A stretch of 64,000 bases of DNA from Begonia masoniana (lineage: Eukaryota > Streptophyta > Magnoliopsida > Cucurbitales > Begoniaceae). The stretch's first letter is position 1, and each line of letters opens with the position of its first letter. The notes beneath the pieces were generated by a model. It was not told where the DNA came from. It did no database searches and worked only from the letters and a program-made list of their open reading frames with translations. Below, piece by piece: positions 12,231 through 22,102 of the stretch. Made by a program: the position numbers and the translations under genes. The stretch is from NCBI GenBank assembly GCA_022432975.1, contig CM039512.1, positions 35,337,730 through 35,401,729 on the forward strand. The letters run 5' to 3'.

Positions 12231-12235
12231 GGTTG

Positions 12236-12615
12236 CTTGAAGGTTCTTATTATCATCTATCTCTCCACTCTTTCAAGATTTGGAAACCAGAATAAGGTGG
12301 CAAAAACTGTTTCCCAAAGGTTTGTTTTTCTTTCCTTGGAAAGAAGAGCAAGCTGAGAGCCTCAAAATATTGTTCATTGTCCAATCTCGGATTTTCTTGT
12401 ATAACTTCATCTCCATAACCTTTTTTGCTCTGAAAACCTAAAGTGTTTCTTATCACTCTTAATATAAGTTGCACCTAAAGTTTCAAGTGATTTTGATTAC
12501 GTTTGCCTTCAGAACTTTTGGCCTATTTTAAGGTATCTTTGGCTTGGTCGAGCACCAAGAGGTCTAACGGTTTGTGTGGGTGGAAACACGCCCTTTTGCA
12601 GGCTGTGGCGTGTCA
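12236..12615 (+). repeat. Element G 3' LTR, right part
   Basis: Continues the LTR from 9901 (shared GGTTG counted once) and matches 3157-3539 by eye. It ends GGCGTGTCA at 12615, aligned with the 5' LTR end at 3539. The right flank is CTCAT; the left flank is not available for comparison. Confidence 0.85.
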
Positions 12616-13089
12616 CTCATGAAGGTACCTTACACTAACCATAATGATTTGAAATACTTCATGAATAAGGAATCATATTGCATCTTAAGCATGTGGCAAC
12701 ACTCTAGTAAATTCCTACAATGTAATTTTTTTCTTGAGTGGATTAAAGTTATGTGATAAGATCTTAGATTATTTTTGGATATTGGTTTGGTATAATCCTT
12801 TGGAACAAAACTATTTATTTTGAAAAAATAGAGAACAAAGCTAAGAAGAGGTTTTATGAGGCCATGATTAAACAATATCTATGGCCACCCTCAAGGAAAG
12901 TTGAACACAAAAGGTTTGAAGGAACCCAATGTTTCCCTAGTATGGGTTGATTACACCTACTTGGTTTGCATTTGTTCATGTTCTCCTTCAAGCATGGGAA
13001 ATTCAAATCCAAGCCTGGGATCAATAAACTTTTCAAGGTTCTAGATAAAATCAACACTTTCAATGTCCAGGACATGTCTCCATACCTAG
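12616..13089 (+). other. Flank between elements G and A
   Basis: 474 bp. The first 50 bp can be read as YTNHNDLKYFMNKES, resembling the RNase H DHKSLKYF segment, so G may have inserted into an older pol sequence. The rest shows no domain that I recognise. Confidence 0.3.
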
Positions 13090-13684
13090 TGTAATATCCG
13101 GCTTGTACGGAATTTTAGATTTAATATATTATATTGATATAATATATTATATGTGGCATTTTTAGAAATTATGTCAAATCAAGTCGGTTTCGCAAACGGA
13201 AAGCTTTATTGCAATCCTAACGATTAATAGGAATTTTAAGAATATTACGAGAATTTTCGGAATAGTGACACAATATTCCGAGTAACTATGTTTCTCGTAA
13301 TGTAATGGATGTTTTTATTAAAATTAGTAAACGAGGTCCAAATTGTGAGCAGACAGTTTTAATAAAGCCCTGGTAATGAATAGAAGTTATGGGCAAAATA
13401 TGGAGTATTCGAGAATCCGAATCGAAGAACGATTAACGAAACGAAGGACGAAACAAATAGATTTAAGTAAGAAGGGTAAAATGGTAATTTGCAAATCCAT
13501 TTTATTAAATAACACAAAATCACTCATTTCTCCCTCACTTTCTCTCTTCTCTCTTTTCTCTCTGGAACGCACGAACAGAGAGGAGAAACTCCTCTGGCCG
13601 CCGACGATCCTTCCCCGTTCCGACTCCGTTCAAGCTCCGTTCTTCCTCCGTCCTTCACGTTTTCTTCCTCTCTCGCTACTCTCG

Positions 13685-14061
13685 GTATGTAGCTTCAATC
13701 TCTGAGCGTTTGTTTTGAGTTTCGGTTCGATTTAGGGTTAGGGTTTCGATTAGGTTTTCCGTTAAAAATGCGATTTAGGCTTCGTAATTAATAGGTTAGC
13801 CTTGATTAAGTATATATTGAACGTATTTGACGTTATTGGACGAAGAGAAATCAAATTGTAAAAAAATTATAAATTGGTAAAATTCCGGGTTTTTAGGAAA
13901 AACTCGTTATTTAATATTTCGGATTATCGAACGTTAATTAACGTTATAAACGCTTTGATTGGCTAAATAAAGAATTTAGGAGAAATTCTTTAGTTAAGTT
14001 TTTAGATTTGGACGTTAATTGTTTAAATTAGTTTTAATGGTAAATATCGTGTTTTCCTCAG
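13685..14061 (+). promoter_or_regulatory. Predicted LTR intron 1 (element A)
   Basis: Donor-like TCG/GTATGT at 13685 and acceptor-like TTTTCCTCAG ending at 14061, 377 nt. The donor lies just after a CT-rich leader. The acceptor is aligned with those of C, D, E and F. This is inference from pattern conservation, without RNA evidence. Confidence 0.5.
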
Positions 14062-14106
14062 ACACGCGACTCCCGTGGACGAAGCTTGCGATTCAGTGCG
14101 CTCCAG

Positions 14107-14700
14107 GTAAGTTTTCGTGACTTACTTTGACCCAAAGGTCTACACCATACTCTGTCGTCATCTCGAGAATACTCGAGGAATCGTTTGTTTTACGTTATTC
14201 TGGTTGGGTAGTTAGGTTAGTTGTTTATAGGTTATGTTATATTGTCTGCTGATATGAACTGTTTGTTTACTTTCCGCTGATATGAACTGTTCATGCATCA
14301 CGGTTTTCGAAAGTCATGAAAAGGAATTTCTGCACATGTTTTTAAGAAAAGGAACGTATATCTGAAATGAAATCTGTAACGAAATCTGAATGAATAAACG
14401 TAATCTGTCTGTTTCTGGTCATGCGAGATGGGGCTCAGGCACGGCTGTGCGTGTTGCAAGCGTGTACCCCCCCTCTCTAACCCCACGGGGTAGTCCAACC
14501 GCCGGACGGGCCCCCTTGGGTTAGTGGGTCGAGGTCTCGGTGACAATCTGTCTGTCTGCGACGTAATGAATCTGTAATCTGTAATTCTGTATCTGTAATC
14601 TGAATCTGAGCATGATTTCTGAATGGCATACGCACGCATGCATCTGCATTTACGTAGCTTACTGAGATTTTAATATCTCATATGTGTCTGTATGGTGTAG
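14107..14700 (+). promoter_or_regulatory. Predicted LTR intron 2 (element A)
   Basis: Donor CCAG/GTAAGT at 14107 and acceptor TATGGTGTAG ending at 14700, 594 nt, with branch-point-like CTTACTGAG about 40 nt upstream of the acceptor. The putative exon between introns 1 and 2 (14062-14106) is exactly 45 nt, as in elements C, D, E and F. Confidence 0.5.
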
Positions 14701-15377
14701 GTGATCTGCTAGGTTACGTTGATCCAGGTGAGGACGAGGTTCCTCCTCCTGACGTAGGTGGCAGCTGATGGATGATGGCCGTGGGAGTGCGCTGAGTAGT
14801 CGAGGCGCTTTTGACCCGTGGGGATGTATGTATGGACTCTGCGGTTATTTTGGGATGTGTTGATCTGATAATTGTATAGAATATGTAGGTTGTTTGGATC
14901 TGGATAGGGGTTAGATAACGTTTTGGTAATTGTATGTAAAACGTTTTGGTTTAAAACTGTTTGATAAACGTTTTAAAATGTTTTGGTTTAGAACCGTTAT
15001 TTAAACGTTATAGAAATTCTGGAACTGCTTGGTTGTCTAAATTAAATATTATAAGTTGTTTGTAGGTTGTTACGGATAGCTCGGTTTTTAGAGCTATCCA
15101 CGCAGTTGGACTTCGCCAAGTCCGCCGTAATACGATTGAGTTTAGAATACGTTTGGGTGGGATTGAAGCTATGATTTGGTTGATAATGTTGATGAATGAA
15201 ATGAATGAAATGTGAAAATGTTGAAGGAAAAGTGAAGTGAATCGCTCTCTGGAATCGGATTCCAGAGAGCTGAGATTGTGTTCTGCTCTCTGGAATTCCA
15301 GAGAGCTAAGTATTGAACGAAAACAGAAGGAAGAAACAAGGAGAAGTCTGATCGCTTGGGGGATCGCTGCATAGCAT

Positions 15378-15582
15378 GCAGCGATCGATCTCTGCTTTTC
15401 AGCAGAGATCGATCGCTGCCCTTGCTACATGCTGCAGCGATCGATCTCTGCTGAAAAGCAGAGATCGATCGCTTGCTGCATGCAAGCGTGCAGCGATCGA
15501 TCTCTGTAAACTACAGAGATCGATCGCTTGCTACCTTTATGCAAGCAGCGATCGATCTCTGTAGTTTACAGAGATCGATCGC
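15378..15582 (+). repeat. Four-hairpin palindromic array (element A LTR)
   Basis: Four near-perfect hairpins on a GCGATCGATCTCTG stem lie at 15378-15419, 15437-15472, 15493-15527 and 15548-15582. The first has a 19-bp perfect stem. Loops are TTTC, GAAA, AAC and GTT, so hairpins 1/2 and 3/4 are reverse complements of one another including the loop. The 62-aa frame read through it is not a gene. Confidence 0.95.
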
Positions 15583-15838
15583 CCCCCCCCTCTTTTTGGT
15601 AGCGAGTTCCGTTTCTGCCCTCTGTTATTAAATGTTTTAATATATTAAGTTTTAATAAATTGTTTTATAGTTTGTTTTAAATGCTTTTAAGGTTCAAATT
15701 GAATTCCGATTTCAGTTCTGTTTTCAACTTCAGTTTTTATTTCCGCACAAAGTTTTATTTAAACTATAAGAAAGTAAAAAGTATAAAAAAAATATATAGT
15801 ACGAAAATACGGGTACAGTATTAGGGGTGTTACAGTTA

Positions 15839-15850
15839 TGGTATCAAAGC
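15839..15850 (+). promoter_or_regulatory. Element A primer-binding site (variant)
   Basis: TGGTATCAAAGC, 4 bp after the LTR, differs from the TGGTATCAGAGC of C, D, E and G by one G-to-A change. It would still pair largely with initiator tRNA-Met. Confidence 0.9.
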
Positions 15851-15921
15851 CCCCGGGTTTTAAAATCGATTCTGTAGACTGCTCGACTGCGCAGCCACTA
15901 CGCGGACTTCCTTCATCAACT

Positions 15922-15985
15922 GTAAGTCTGTTTACTGCTTTGTTTGATTTCAGTTTCTTAGGATTACTTGTTTTAAATTCTGTAG
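15922..15985 (+). promoter_or_regulatory. Predicted leader intron before gag (element A)
   Basis: CAACT/GTAAGT at 15922 to TTCTGTAG ending at 15985, 64 nt, with intervening T-rich sequence. Equivalent 62-66 nt segments lie in B, C, D and E at the same place between primer-binding site and gag ATG. Confidence 0.4.
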
Positions 15986-15998
15986 GATTTTTATAAAT

Positions 15999-17558
15999 AT
16001 GGTTCGAGGAAGAGATCCTAGAGACGACGCGATGGATCGTCTTACAGACTTGATAGACCGCCAGTCCCAGCATATGGACCGGCAAGCGCAGCAAATTACA
16101 GATTTAGTAAATCGGGAGACCCAGCGAGAGACCCAGAGAGCCCAGGATTTAGTGGTTCCTAGCAATCAGGGCATGCAGAAGTTCCAGAGTCTACGACCTC
16201 CTGTATTCGAGGGCCAGTCATCGGATCCGACACGTGCCGAGGAGTGGATCCGAGTTATGGAGGATATGCTAAATTATGCAGAGGTCGGCAACGGGAGCAA
16301 GGTGGCTTATGCTACCTTTCACTTAGCAATGGATGCCCGTTTCTGGTGGGATTCAATCAAGGTGACGACGGACGTATCTATTATGACATGGGATCGATTC
16401 AAGTTCCTATTCTTCGATAAGTATTTCAGCCGCACGATGAGAGTGGCTAAGAGGAACGAGTTCATGCAGCTGAAGCAGACCGGTTCAGTTGCTGATTATA
16501 TTCGGAGGTTCGATGCACTATCTAGATTTGCACCACGCCTTGTCAGCGACAATGAGGAGAAGGTGCATCAGTTTATGGAGGGGCTTAATCCGGAGATACG
16601 GATGCATGTTGTGGTCTCAGGTATTATTGATGTGCCCTTTTCTGACATTACAGCTAGAGCTCTGGACATAGAGGCTGCCAGGGCCACTTGTGTTAGACCG
16701 AGGGAGCCAGCGAAGGGCTTCTTCCAAGAGATCCGTCCTCAGTCTCGGAATCAGGGATGGCAGCCTAGAGCACAGCCACCTCAGCCACAGCCTAGGGGTG
16801 TGAAGAGACCTCTTGAAGGAGGTAACGATAGAGGCAAGGGAAAGCAAGTACAGGGGGCTCCTCCGATGCCATGGTGCCCCAGGTGCCAGAAGGAGCATGG
16901 TGGCGAGTGCCGAGTTGGCACGAACAAGTGTTATAGATGTGGAGATATTGGCCACTTTGTCAGAGACTGTCCGCTGCAGGGCCGTGATCAGTTAGGCGGA
17001 GATCAGAGGAGAGTTACGCCGAGGGTCTTCGCACTTATTGAGCCTGGAGATGTTGACAACGAGGATCAGCCAGCCGTGATAGCAGGTACTATACTGGTTA
17101 CTGGTGTTCCTGTATTCTCTTTACTAGACACGGGGGCTACACATTCTTTTATTTCCACCACTTGTGTGTCGAGATTGAGGCTTGCGCCTGAGATAGCAGA
17201 ATGCGAGTATAGCGTGATGCTACCTTCAGGAGAGCGTATGCAGTCAGGTCGTATTGTCCAGGGCAATATTATCTCGGTTGGGGATCGCACCCTTTATGCT
17301 CGCCTTATCGTTATAGGCATCGAGCACTATGATCTTATCTTGGGGATGGACTGGCTTGCGCAGCACTACGCCACCATCGACTGTCGATCCGGGATTGTCA
17401 CCTTTCGACCTCCGGGTAAAGCTGAGTTTTCTTATCAGGCGATGAGCAGATTGAGTAGCTCGCCTATTTCTTATTCCATGGAGGTCAACGAGCAGTTCAA
17501 AGGTGCGTGCTCTATTTATTGGCCTCTGTCTTTAATTGTCAGTTGCTCAGCGGAGTGA
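15999..17558 (+). CDS. Element A Gag and protease (open frame)
   Basis: 519 aa from ATG 15999, 14 nt after the predicted leader acceptor. Order: a Gln/Arg-rich N-terminal coiled-coil-like stretch ([12 protein letters not shown], residues 25-45), the retrotransposon gag capsid domain (residues about 60-220, with [12 protein letters not shown] and YVRRF-type [13 protein letters not shown]), a basic Gln/Pro linker, [12 protein letters not shown] then the zinc knuckle [14 protein letters not shown] (about 310-323), and the protease active site [11 protein letters not shown] (about 375) with ILGMDWL (about 445). The frame is lost near residue 507 by deletion of one T relative to element E at about 17519. 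Gag would form cytoplasmic particles. This region alone could still be translated. Confidence 0.85.
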   Translation: MVRGRDPRDDAMDRLTDLIDRQSQHMDRQAQQITDLVNRETQRETQRAQDLVVPSNQGMQKFQSLRPPVFEGQSSDPTRAEEWIRVMEDMLNYAEVGNGSKVAYATFHLAMDARFWWDSIKVTTDVSIMTWDRFKFLFFDKYFSRTMRVAKRNEFMQLKQTGSVADYIRRFDALSRFAPRLVSDNEEKVHQFMEGLNPEIRMHVVVSGIIDVPFSDITARALDIEAARATCVRPREPAKGFFQEIRPQSRNQGWQPRAQPPQPQPRGVKRPLEGGNDRGKGKQVQGAPPMPWCPRCQKEHGGECRVGTNKCYRCGDIGHFVRDCPLQGRDQLGGDQRRVTPRVFALIEPGDVDNEDQPAVIAGTILVTGVPVFSLLDTGATHSFISTTCVSRLRLAPEIAECEYSVMLPSGERMQSGRIVQGNIISVGDRTLYARLIVIGIEHYDLILGMDWLAQHYATIDCRSGIVTFRPPGKAEFSYQAMSRLSSSPISYSMEVNEQFKGACSIYWPLSLIVSCSAE

Positions 17559-17850
17559 AGCCGAGCGACATTCCTGTTGTCAGAGAGTTCTCTGGCATAT
17601 TCCTTGATGATCTTCCCAGTTTACCACCAGACCGGGAGATTGAGTTCACTATTGACGTATATCCTAACTCTGCACCGAGGTTTAAGAACCCATACCGGTT
17701 GGCACCAGCCGAGTTGAGTGAGTTGAGGACTCAGCTCGATGAGTTATTGGAGAAACGTTTCATTCGACCCAGTGTTTCACCCTGGGGTGCGCCTGTTCTA
17801 TTCGTCAAGAGGAATGGCGGGACCCTCAGGATGTGCATTGACTACGGGGA
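17519..17850 (+). pseudogene. Element A RT N-terminal fragment
   Basis: After the one-base frameshift the polyprotein continues in the next frame: [37 protein letters not shown], then RT motifs [18 protein letters not shown] and LRMCIDY. At 17846-17851 the sequence jumps from the RT to the integrase zinc region, so the catalytic FIDD box and RNase H are absent. Upstream it overlaps the end of the gag-protease frame. Confidence 0.9.
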
Positions 17851-18810
17851 GTACCAAGATGTACCGGGATTTGAGACAGCACTTCTGATGGCCGAACATG
17901 AAGAGGGAGGTTGCCATGTACGTTGGGACCTGCCTAGTATGTCAGCAAGTAAAGGCGGAGCACCAGAGACCCGCTGGAACACTGTTACCACTGCCGATTC
18001 CGGAGTAGAAGTGGGAGCAGATCTCCGTGGATTTCATTGTGGGGCTCCCGAGGACTACGCGAGGCCATGACGGCATTTGGGTTATTGTGGACCAATTGAC
18101 AAAGTCGGCTCACTTTTTGACTGTGAAGATGACGTCTTCTATGGATCAGCTCGCGGAGCTCTATGTACAGGAGATTGTGAAGTTGCACGGAGTGCCGGTT
18201 TCTATTGTCTCGGATCGAGATCCGAGGTTTACATCAAGGTTCTGGAAGAGTTTGCATAAAGCTATGGGGACTCAGCTTAATTTCAGCACAGCCTTTCATC
18301 CTCAGACTGATGGTCAGACGGAGAGGACGAATCAGATTCTTGAGGATATGCTCAGAGCGTGTGTGCTGGAGTTTCAGGGCTCGTGGAGCCGATATTTGCC
18401 CCTGATTGGGTTCTCGTACAACAACAGCTTCCAGGCTACTATCGGTATGGCTCCGTATGAAGCCTTATATGGTCGAAAATGTAGATCTCTACTATATTGG
18501 GACGAGGTTGGCGAGACCAGCATCGTTGGTCCAGAGATCTTACAGCAAACGGCAGATAAGATTGCCATTATCCGACAGCGCATTGAGGTAGCTCAGAGCA
18601 GGCAGAAGAGCTATGCTGACACCAGACGGAGAGATCTGGAGTTTGAAGAAGGCGACGAAGTCTATCTTAAAGTTTCGCCGTTCAAGGGCATTGCGAGATT
18701 TGGAAGGAGGGGTGAGCTAAACCCTCGTTATGTGGGGCCCTTTCCTATTCTGAAGAGGATCGGGAAGATGGCGTATCGACTACAGCTTCCAGCTTCTATG
18801 AAAGTATCCA
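17851..18810 (+). pseudogene. Element A integrase
   Basis: Starts inside the integrase zinc-binding region (STKMYRDL), with [12 protein letters not shown] near 17930. The catalytic core [33 protein letters not shown] and HPQTDGQTERTNQILEDML (D, D, E) is open from 18027. Two TGG-to-stop changes (TGA at about 17888, TAG at about 18005) break the N-terminal part. A one-base loss near 18800 (ATGAAAGTATCC against ATGGAGGGTATCC in E) shifts the C-terminal frame. Confidence 0.85.
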
Positions 18811-19066
18811 CGATGTATTCCACGTATCTATGCTTCGGAGATGTCTACGTGACCCATCGCATATTGTGGAGGCTACAGAGATCGAGATACAGCCTACCTT
18901 GAGCTATGAGGTGAGGCCGGTACGTATTTTGGAACATTCCATCAAGATTCTACGCAACGAAGAAATTCCGCTAGTCAAAGTTCTATGGCGGAATCACGAG
19001 GTGGAAGAGGCGACGTGGGAACGACAGCAGGGTATGATGACTAAGTATCCTGATCTGTTTGTGTAA
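18811..19066 (+). pseudogene. Element A integrase C terminus with chromodomain-like tail
   Basis: Continues in a shifted frame: MLRRCLRDPSHIVEA, LSYEVRPVRILEHS and IPLVKVLWRNHEVEEATWER, ending at TAA 19064. The W-x-N-H-x-x-E-E-A-T-W-E pattern matches the plant chromovirus chromodomain end, which in this group is thought to direct insertion to particular chromatin. Confidence 0.8.
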
Positions 19067-19089
19067 TTTAATTTTGTGGACAAAATTCT

Positions 19090-19105
19090 GAATAGGAGGG
19101 TAGAA
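19090..19105 (+). promoter_or_regulatory. Element A polypurine tract
   Basis: GAATAGGAGGGTAGAA lies immediately before the 3' LTR TG, the expected plus-strand primer. Confidence 0.8.
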
Positions 19106-19770
19106 TGTAATATCCGGCTTGTACGGAATTTTAGATTTAATATATTATATTGATATAATATATTATATGTGGCATTTTTAGAAATTATGTCAAATCAAGT
19201 CGGTTTCGCAAACGGAAAGCTTTATTGCAATCCTAACGATTAATAGGAATTTTAAGAATATTACGAGAATTTTCGGAATAGTGACACAATATTCCGAGTA
19301 ACTATGTTTCTCGTAATGTAATGGATGTTTTTATTAAAATTAGTAAACGAGGTCCGAATCGCGAACGGACAGTTTTAATAAATCCCTGGCAATGAATAAA
19401 AGTTATTGGCAAAGTTACGGGAGTTTTCGCGATCCAAAAATCGTTGGACGATGACGACCGAAAGACGAAATCAATATAAAAATCAAAGGAAGGGCAAAAA
19501 AATGGTTCCTTTTGCAAATCAAATTTTAGTAAAAAGGCAATTGCCTTCTCCTTCGACAGAACACTTTCTTCTGTCTTTTTCTCCTCGCCCGCGCCAAAAG
19601 ACAGAGAGCTTCTTCTTCTGGCCGCCGGGTTCTCACGACGTCCGACCTACGTCCGACCTCCGTGATTCCTCCGTCCGTCACGGTTTCTTCCGCTCTCGCT
19701 TACCCTCGGTATGTGCTTTTAGTCCTTATGTGTTTTTTTTTACGTTTTCTTCTTTAGCTCTTCATCGTTA
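19106..19770 (+). repeat. Element A 3' LTR, truncated
   Basis: Identical to the 5' LTR by eye for about 258 bp (19106-19364 against 13090-13348), then abruptly diverged though still alignable to about 19715 (GTATGT). After about 19770 the sequence is an inverted pol fragment of another element, so roughly three quarters of this LTR are missing. Confidence 0.85.
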
Positions 19771-20711
19771 GGCAGCGTACCAATACCACCTAGCCTGAAG
19801 TTTAATATCCCATCATCCGCAAGTTGAAAGAACGTCTCCTATGGATGTCAATGCTCAAACGTGCTTCTCACACTCTAAGTCTTCCGTGAGGCTTCTTTCT
19901 CTGCGTATTTTATCGCATTGCGCGTCGGCCTAAATGAAATGTTCACGAGCATAGTGGCCAACACATCCGCCACAATCTCCATTCAACCTTCTTCAATCTC
20001 GACCTCAACTCACCGACTTGCTGCAAGTGAAGGGCTGACTCGTAGAAGGCATCTGTCAAGCATCTGCGGCCTTGTTCGCCTTCTCCCCTGGGTGGGTATT
20101 TGTTTCAAAGTCATAATCCTAACGAACTCCAACCACCTTCGTGTGCCGCATTTCAATTCTTTTCTGGCGTGAACAGGTATTCAAACTCCTGGATCAGAGA
20201 ACACCGCGCCTGCTGCCCATATAGATAGTGTCTCCAAATTTTCAATTCAAGACAAATTCTGCTAATCCAGGTCATGTTTCGGATAATTCTTTCGTACTGC
20301 TTTCACTCAACTGCCTAGAAGCATAGCATATACCTTCCTTTCCTGCATAGCACACATCCAAGTCAACCTTAGACTATCCAATAATGCTTAACTTGTCCAC
20401 CTTCGACTGGCAGGGTCAGAACTGGAGCAATGGTCAATTTCGTCGTTAGCTCCTGAAAACCCTATCGCATGCAGCTAGACCATAGAACGAATTTTTCATT
20501 CTTTCTGTCAAGCATGAAAGGGGGACTGCGATCTTTGAAACCCTCTATGAATTTTCTGTAATACCCTGCCAATCCAAGAAATCTGCGATATCGTGTACTT
20601 TTTAGCGCGCGGCCAATCTGTTTACAACTTCATCTTACTCGGGTCTATACAGAATCCCCTCTTGAGTTATAATAATGACCGAGAAAGTTTATTCGGTCCA
20701 GCAAAACTCGC
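19771..20711 (-). pseudogene. Inverted gypsy pol fragment (RT end, RNase H, linker)
   Basis: Read on the minus strand from 20711 down: LLDRINFLGHYYNSRG-like RT thumb, [15 protein letters not shown] (about 20590-20545), LTIAPVLTLP near 20420, RNase [13 protein letters not shown] near 20225, a [15 protein letters not shown] segment near 20120, PSLAAS, and an LADDGILNFR-like segment near 19810. Many stops and indels break it. It is a decayed piece of a Tekay/Del-like element joined head-on to the 3' LTR of element A and continuing into the gap. Confidence 0.85.
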
Positions 20712-20811
20712 NNNNNNNNNNNNNNNNNNNNNNNNNNNNNNNNNNNNNNNNNNNNNNNNNNNNNNNNNNNNNNNNNNNNNNNNNNNNNNNNNNNNNNNNN
20801 NNNNNNNNNNN
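20712..20811. other. Assembly gap (100 N)
   Basis: Exactly 100 N. It falls inside inverted retroelement sequence, so the relation between the pol fragment on its left and the gag-like fragment on its right is uncertain. Confidence 0.99.
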
Positions 20812-21490
20812 TTGTAGGTTGATCTTTCAATCGTAAATTTCCATTATAATACAAGCGCTGATCACCTTGACAAGTTCATCCATTTTCTCCTGTGATTACA
20901 TATATTCTGTACCAAGATCTTCTTTGGTTGCTTCATCCATATTTATCACAACAATCGATATGTCGTCTCTGACTTAGTGTGTGACAGCATCTTTTATTTA
21001 AGATTCATCTTTACCAACATGCTACATTTGATTGTTGGGAAACTCTCTTGCGTTTTTTGGTTTTATCAATCACTCCCGTGTATTAAAAGAACTTTTCTTT
21101 TTCTTCAAGTGTTAGCACATTCAGCGTGTATGTGGCCCAACCACATACATTCTCTACATTGAATTCCCTCTGTGCCTTAATAGATTGGTTCTGGATCATA
21201 ATTGTCTTCTCCTGACGTTCTTATTGTTTGGGCTCGGTTTTTGGTATGAACGACATTGGGGTCTGACAAACCATGATTATTTCTCCCAAATTTTTGTCAT
21301 AACACGCTGAAATTCTAAATAATAATGCAAGAAGACTCTTCAAGGCATCTTCATCTGAACATTCGTCCTTGTAGGCCCAGTCTTCAGTTGTCCCAGCCTC
21401 TGTTTGTCTTCTGTCTTCACGACTTCTGTCGTGCCACTGCTTCTGTCTCCATTTTCGTCGTCCACAGCTCGCTTGTCTTCTGTCGTCCAC
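20812..21490 (-). pseudogene. Inverted retroelement gag-like fragment
   Basis: On the minus strand a zinc knuckle CRECMWLGHIHAEC (C-x2-C-x4-H-x4-C) lies at about 21155-21114, followed by an ANTLKKK-like stretch with a stop. Upstream (21490-21221) an 89-aa frame contains DECSDEDALKSLLALLFRIS, recalling plant gag-protease proteins just before the knuckle. It is broken by stops. The family is uncertain (copia- or gypsy-like); I am fairly sure only of the knuckle. Confidence 0.45.
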
Positions 21491-22084
21491 GACTTATGTT
21501 GTCCACGGCTTCTGTCGTCTCATTAAGTCTTCTACTGCATGTCTGTCGTTCCTCTCCTGCCTTTCCAGTTTCAGTCATCCATTTCTGTTTCATGATTTTC
21601 TGTTTCACGTCTTCAGATTAAGAGTTTTAAAAAGTCGAAGTCAAGTCCTAGTGAAAATCCCGGAAACTGTTTTCATTTCTCCCTGCCTTCTGTCTTCCTG
21701 TTTTATTCTGTCATTTGTTTCTGTAGTCCGATTTTAATTGTCATCCACTTTAAATATGTCTTCCAGTCTTCAACATCAGAGAAAGTTTCCTCTTTGTAAG
21801 CTCTCTATTAAGTTTTAAAGGTTCATTGTTCAAAAAAAAAAAGTATCACGTTTTAAAATATCCGGAGTGATGGCTCTTCGACCCCGATCGGGTCGAGGGT
21901 CGTCACAAACTCCACTGAACTATAAATTACCTCATCATAAGTCGAGAGGAAGAGATTTATGAGATTCCTCCATAAATGACGAGGGACCCACAACCTTACA
22001 AGACAAAGGACAAGTTGAAGGAAAATTTTTCCTTCATCAAGATCTTTGGATCTTCTTGTTTCTTTGTCATTTTGTTAGGATTTC

Positions 22085-22102
22085 TCTCTATAAATAGAGA
22101 GT
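22085..22102 (+). promoter_or_regulatory. TATA-box-like palindrome
   Basis: CTCTCTATAAATAGAGAG contains a strong plant TATAAATA core inside a short palindrome, preceded by hairpin-forming AAGATCTTTGGATCTT (about 22039-22054). It could be a core promoter of an unrecognised LTR or gene. No coding region starts clearly downstream. Confidence 0.3.

Larger units (their letters stand above)
2861..12615 (+). mobile_element. Element G, decayed Ty3/gypsy (CRM/Reina-like) element
   Basis: The order is 5' LTR remnant (2861-3539), primer-binding site, gag (4462-5860), protease, RT, RNase H and integrase (to about 9000), then a 3' LTR (9401-9901 plus 12236-12615) split by a solo LTR. The LTR would be about 880 bp, shorter than those of the other elements here. 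Pol phrases (FERFPYTLKYLKGEDNVV-type RNase H end; LRNERFPAKRKSKLLPRADG near the C terminus; ITRSQTKA tail) fit the CRM/Reina group of chromoviruses, but the exact clade is not resolved. Every frame is broken by stops and indels, so it is inactive. Confidence 0.85.
13090..15834 (+). repeat. Element A 5' LTR
   Basis: 2745 bp, TGTAATATCC to GTGTTACA. Landmarks: an AT-rich palindromic block near 13120-13150, an AT-rich stretch at about 13498-13515 (TTTTATTAAATAACAC) before a CT-rich leader, splice-like sites (13685, 14061, 14107, 14700), the conserved GACCCGTGGGG block at 14814, a CTCTCTGGA hairpin (15244-15306), and a four-hairpin palindromic array (15378-15582). It is the longest LTR here. Confidence 0.95.
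13090..19770 (+). mobile_element. Element A, internally deleted Ty3/gypsy (Tekay/Del-like) element
   Basis: The 5' LTR (13090-15834), primer-binding site, gag-protease (15999-17558), RT start, integrase, chromodomain-like end and the first 665 bp of the 3' LTR (from 19106) are present. Most of RT and all of RNase H are deleted at about 17847-17851. The left flank is CCTAG (13085-13089). The right LTR end is lost, so no target duplication can be checked. It is non-autonomous as it stands. Confidence 0.9.

Noticed and set aside
13376..13705. 109-aa plus-strand frame MNRSYGQNMEYSRIRI at the LTR A leader
   Set aside because: It covers the CT-rich leader and predicted donor. It is not conserved in the 3' LTR copy, which is highly changed here.
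15376..15564. 62-aa frame MQRSISAFQQRSIAALATCC-type over the palindromes
   Set aside because: It is a translation of the hairpin repeat. Similar frames appear on both strands wherever GATCGATC arrays occur (56352-56720, 63587-64000, 43745-44095), with no domain.
15839..15850. tRNA-like gene at TGGTATCAGAGC sites
   Set aside because: Only the short primer-binding complement is present. No cloverleaf or tRNA body follows.
21325..21621. 98-aa plus-strand frame rich in Ser/Leu/Phe
   Set aside because: It runs antisense to the gag-like fragment and through a pyrimidine-rich tract; no domain.
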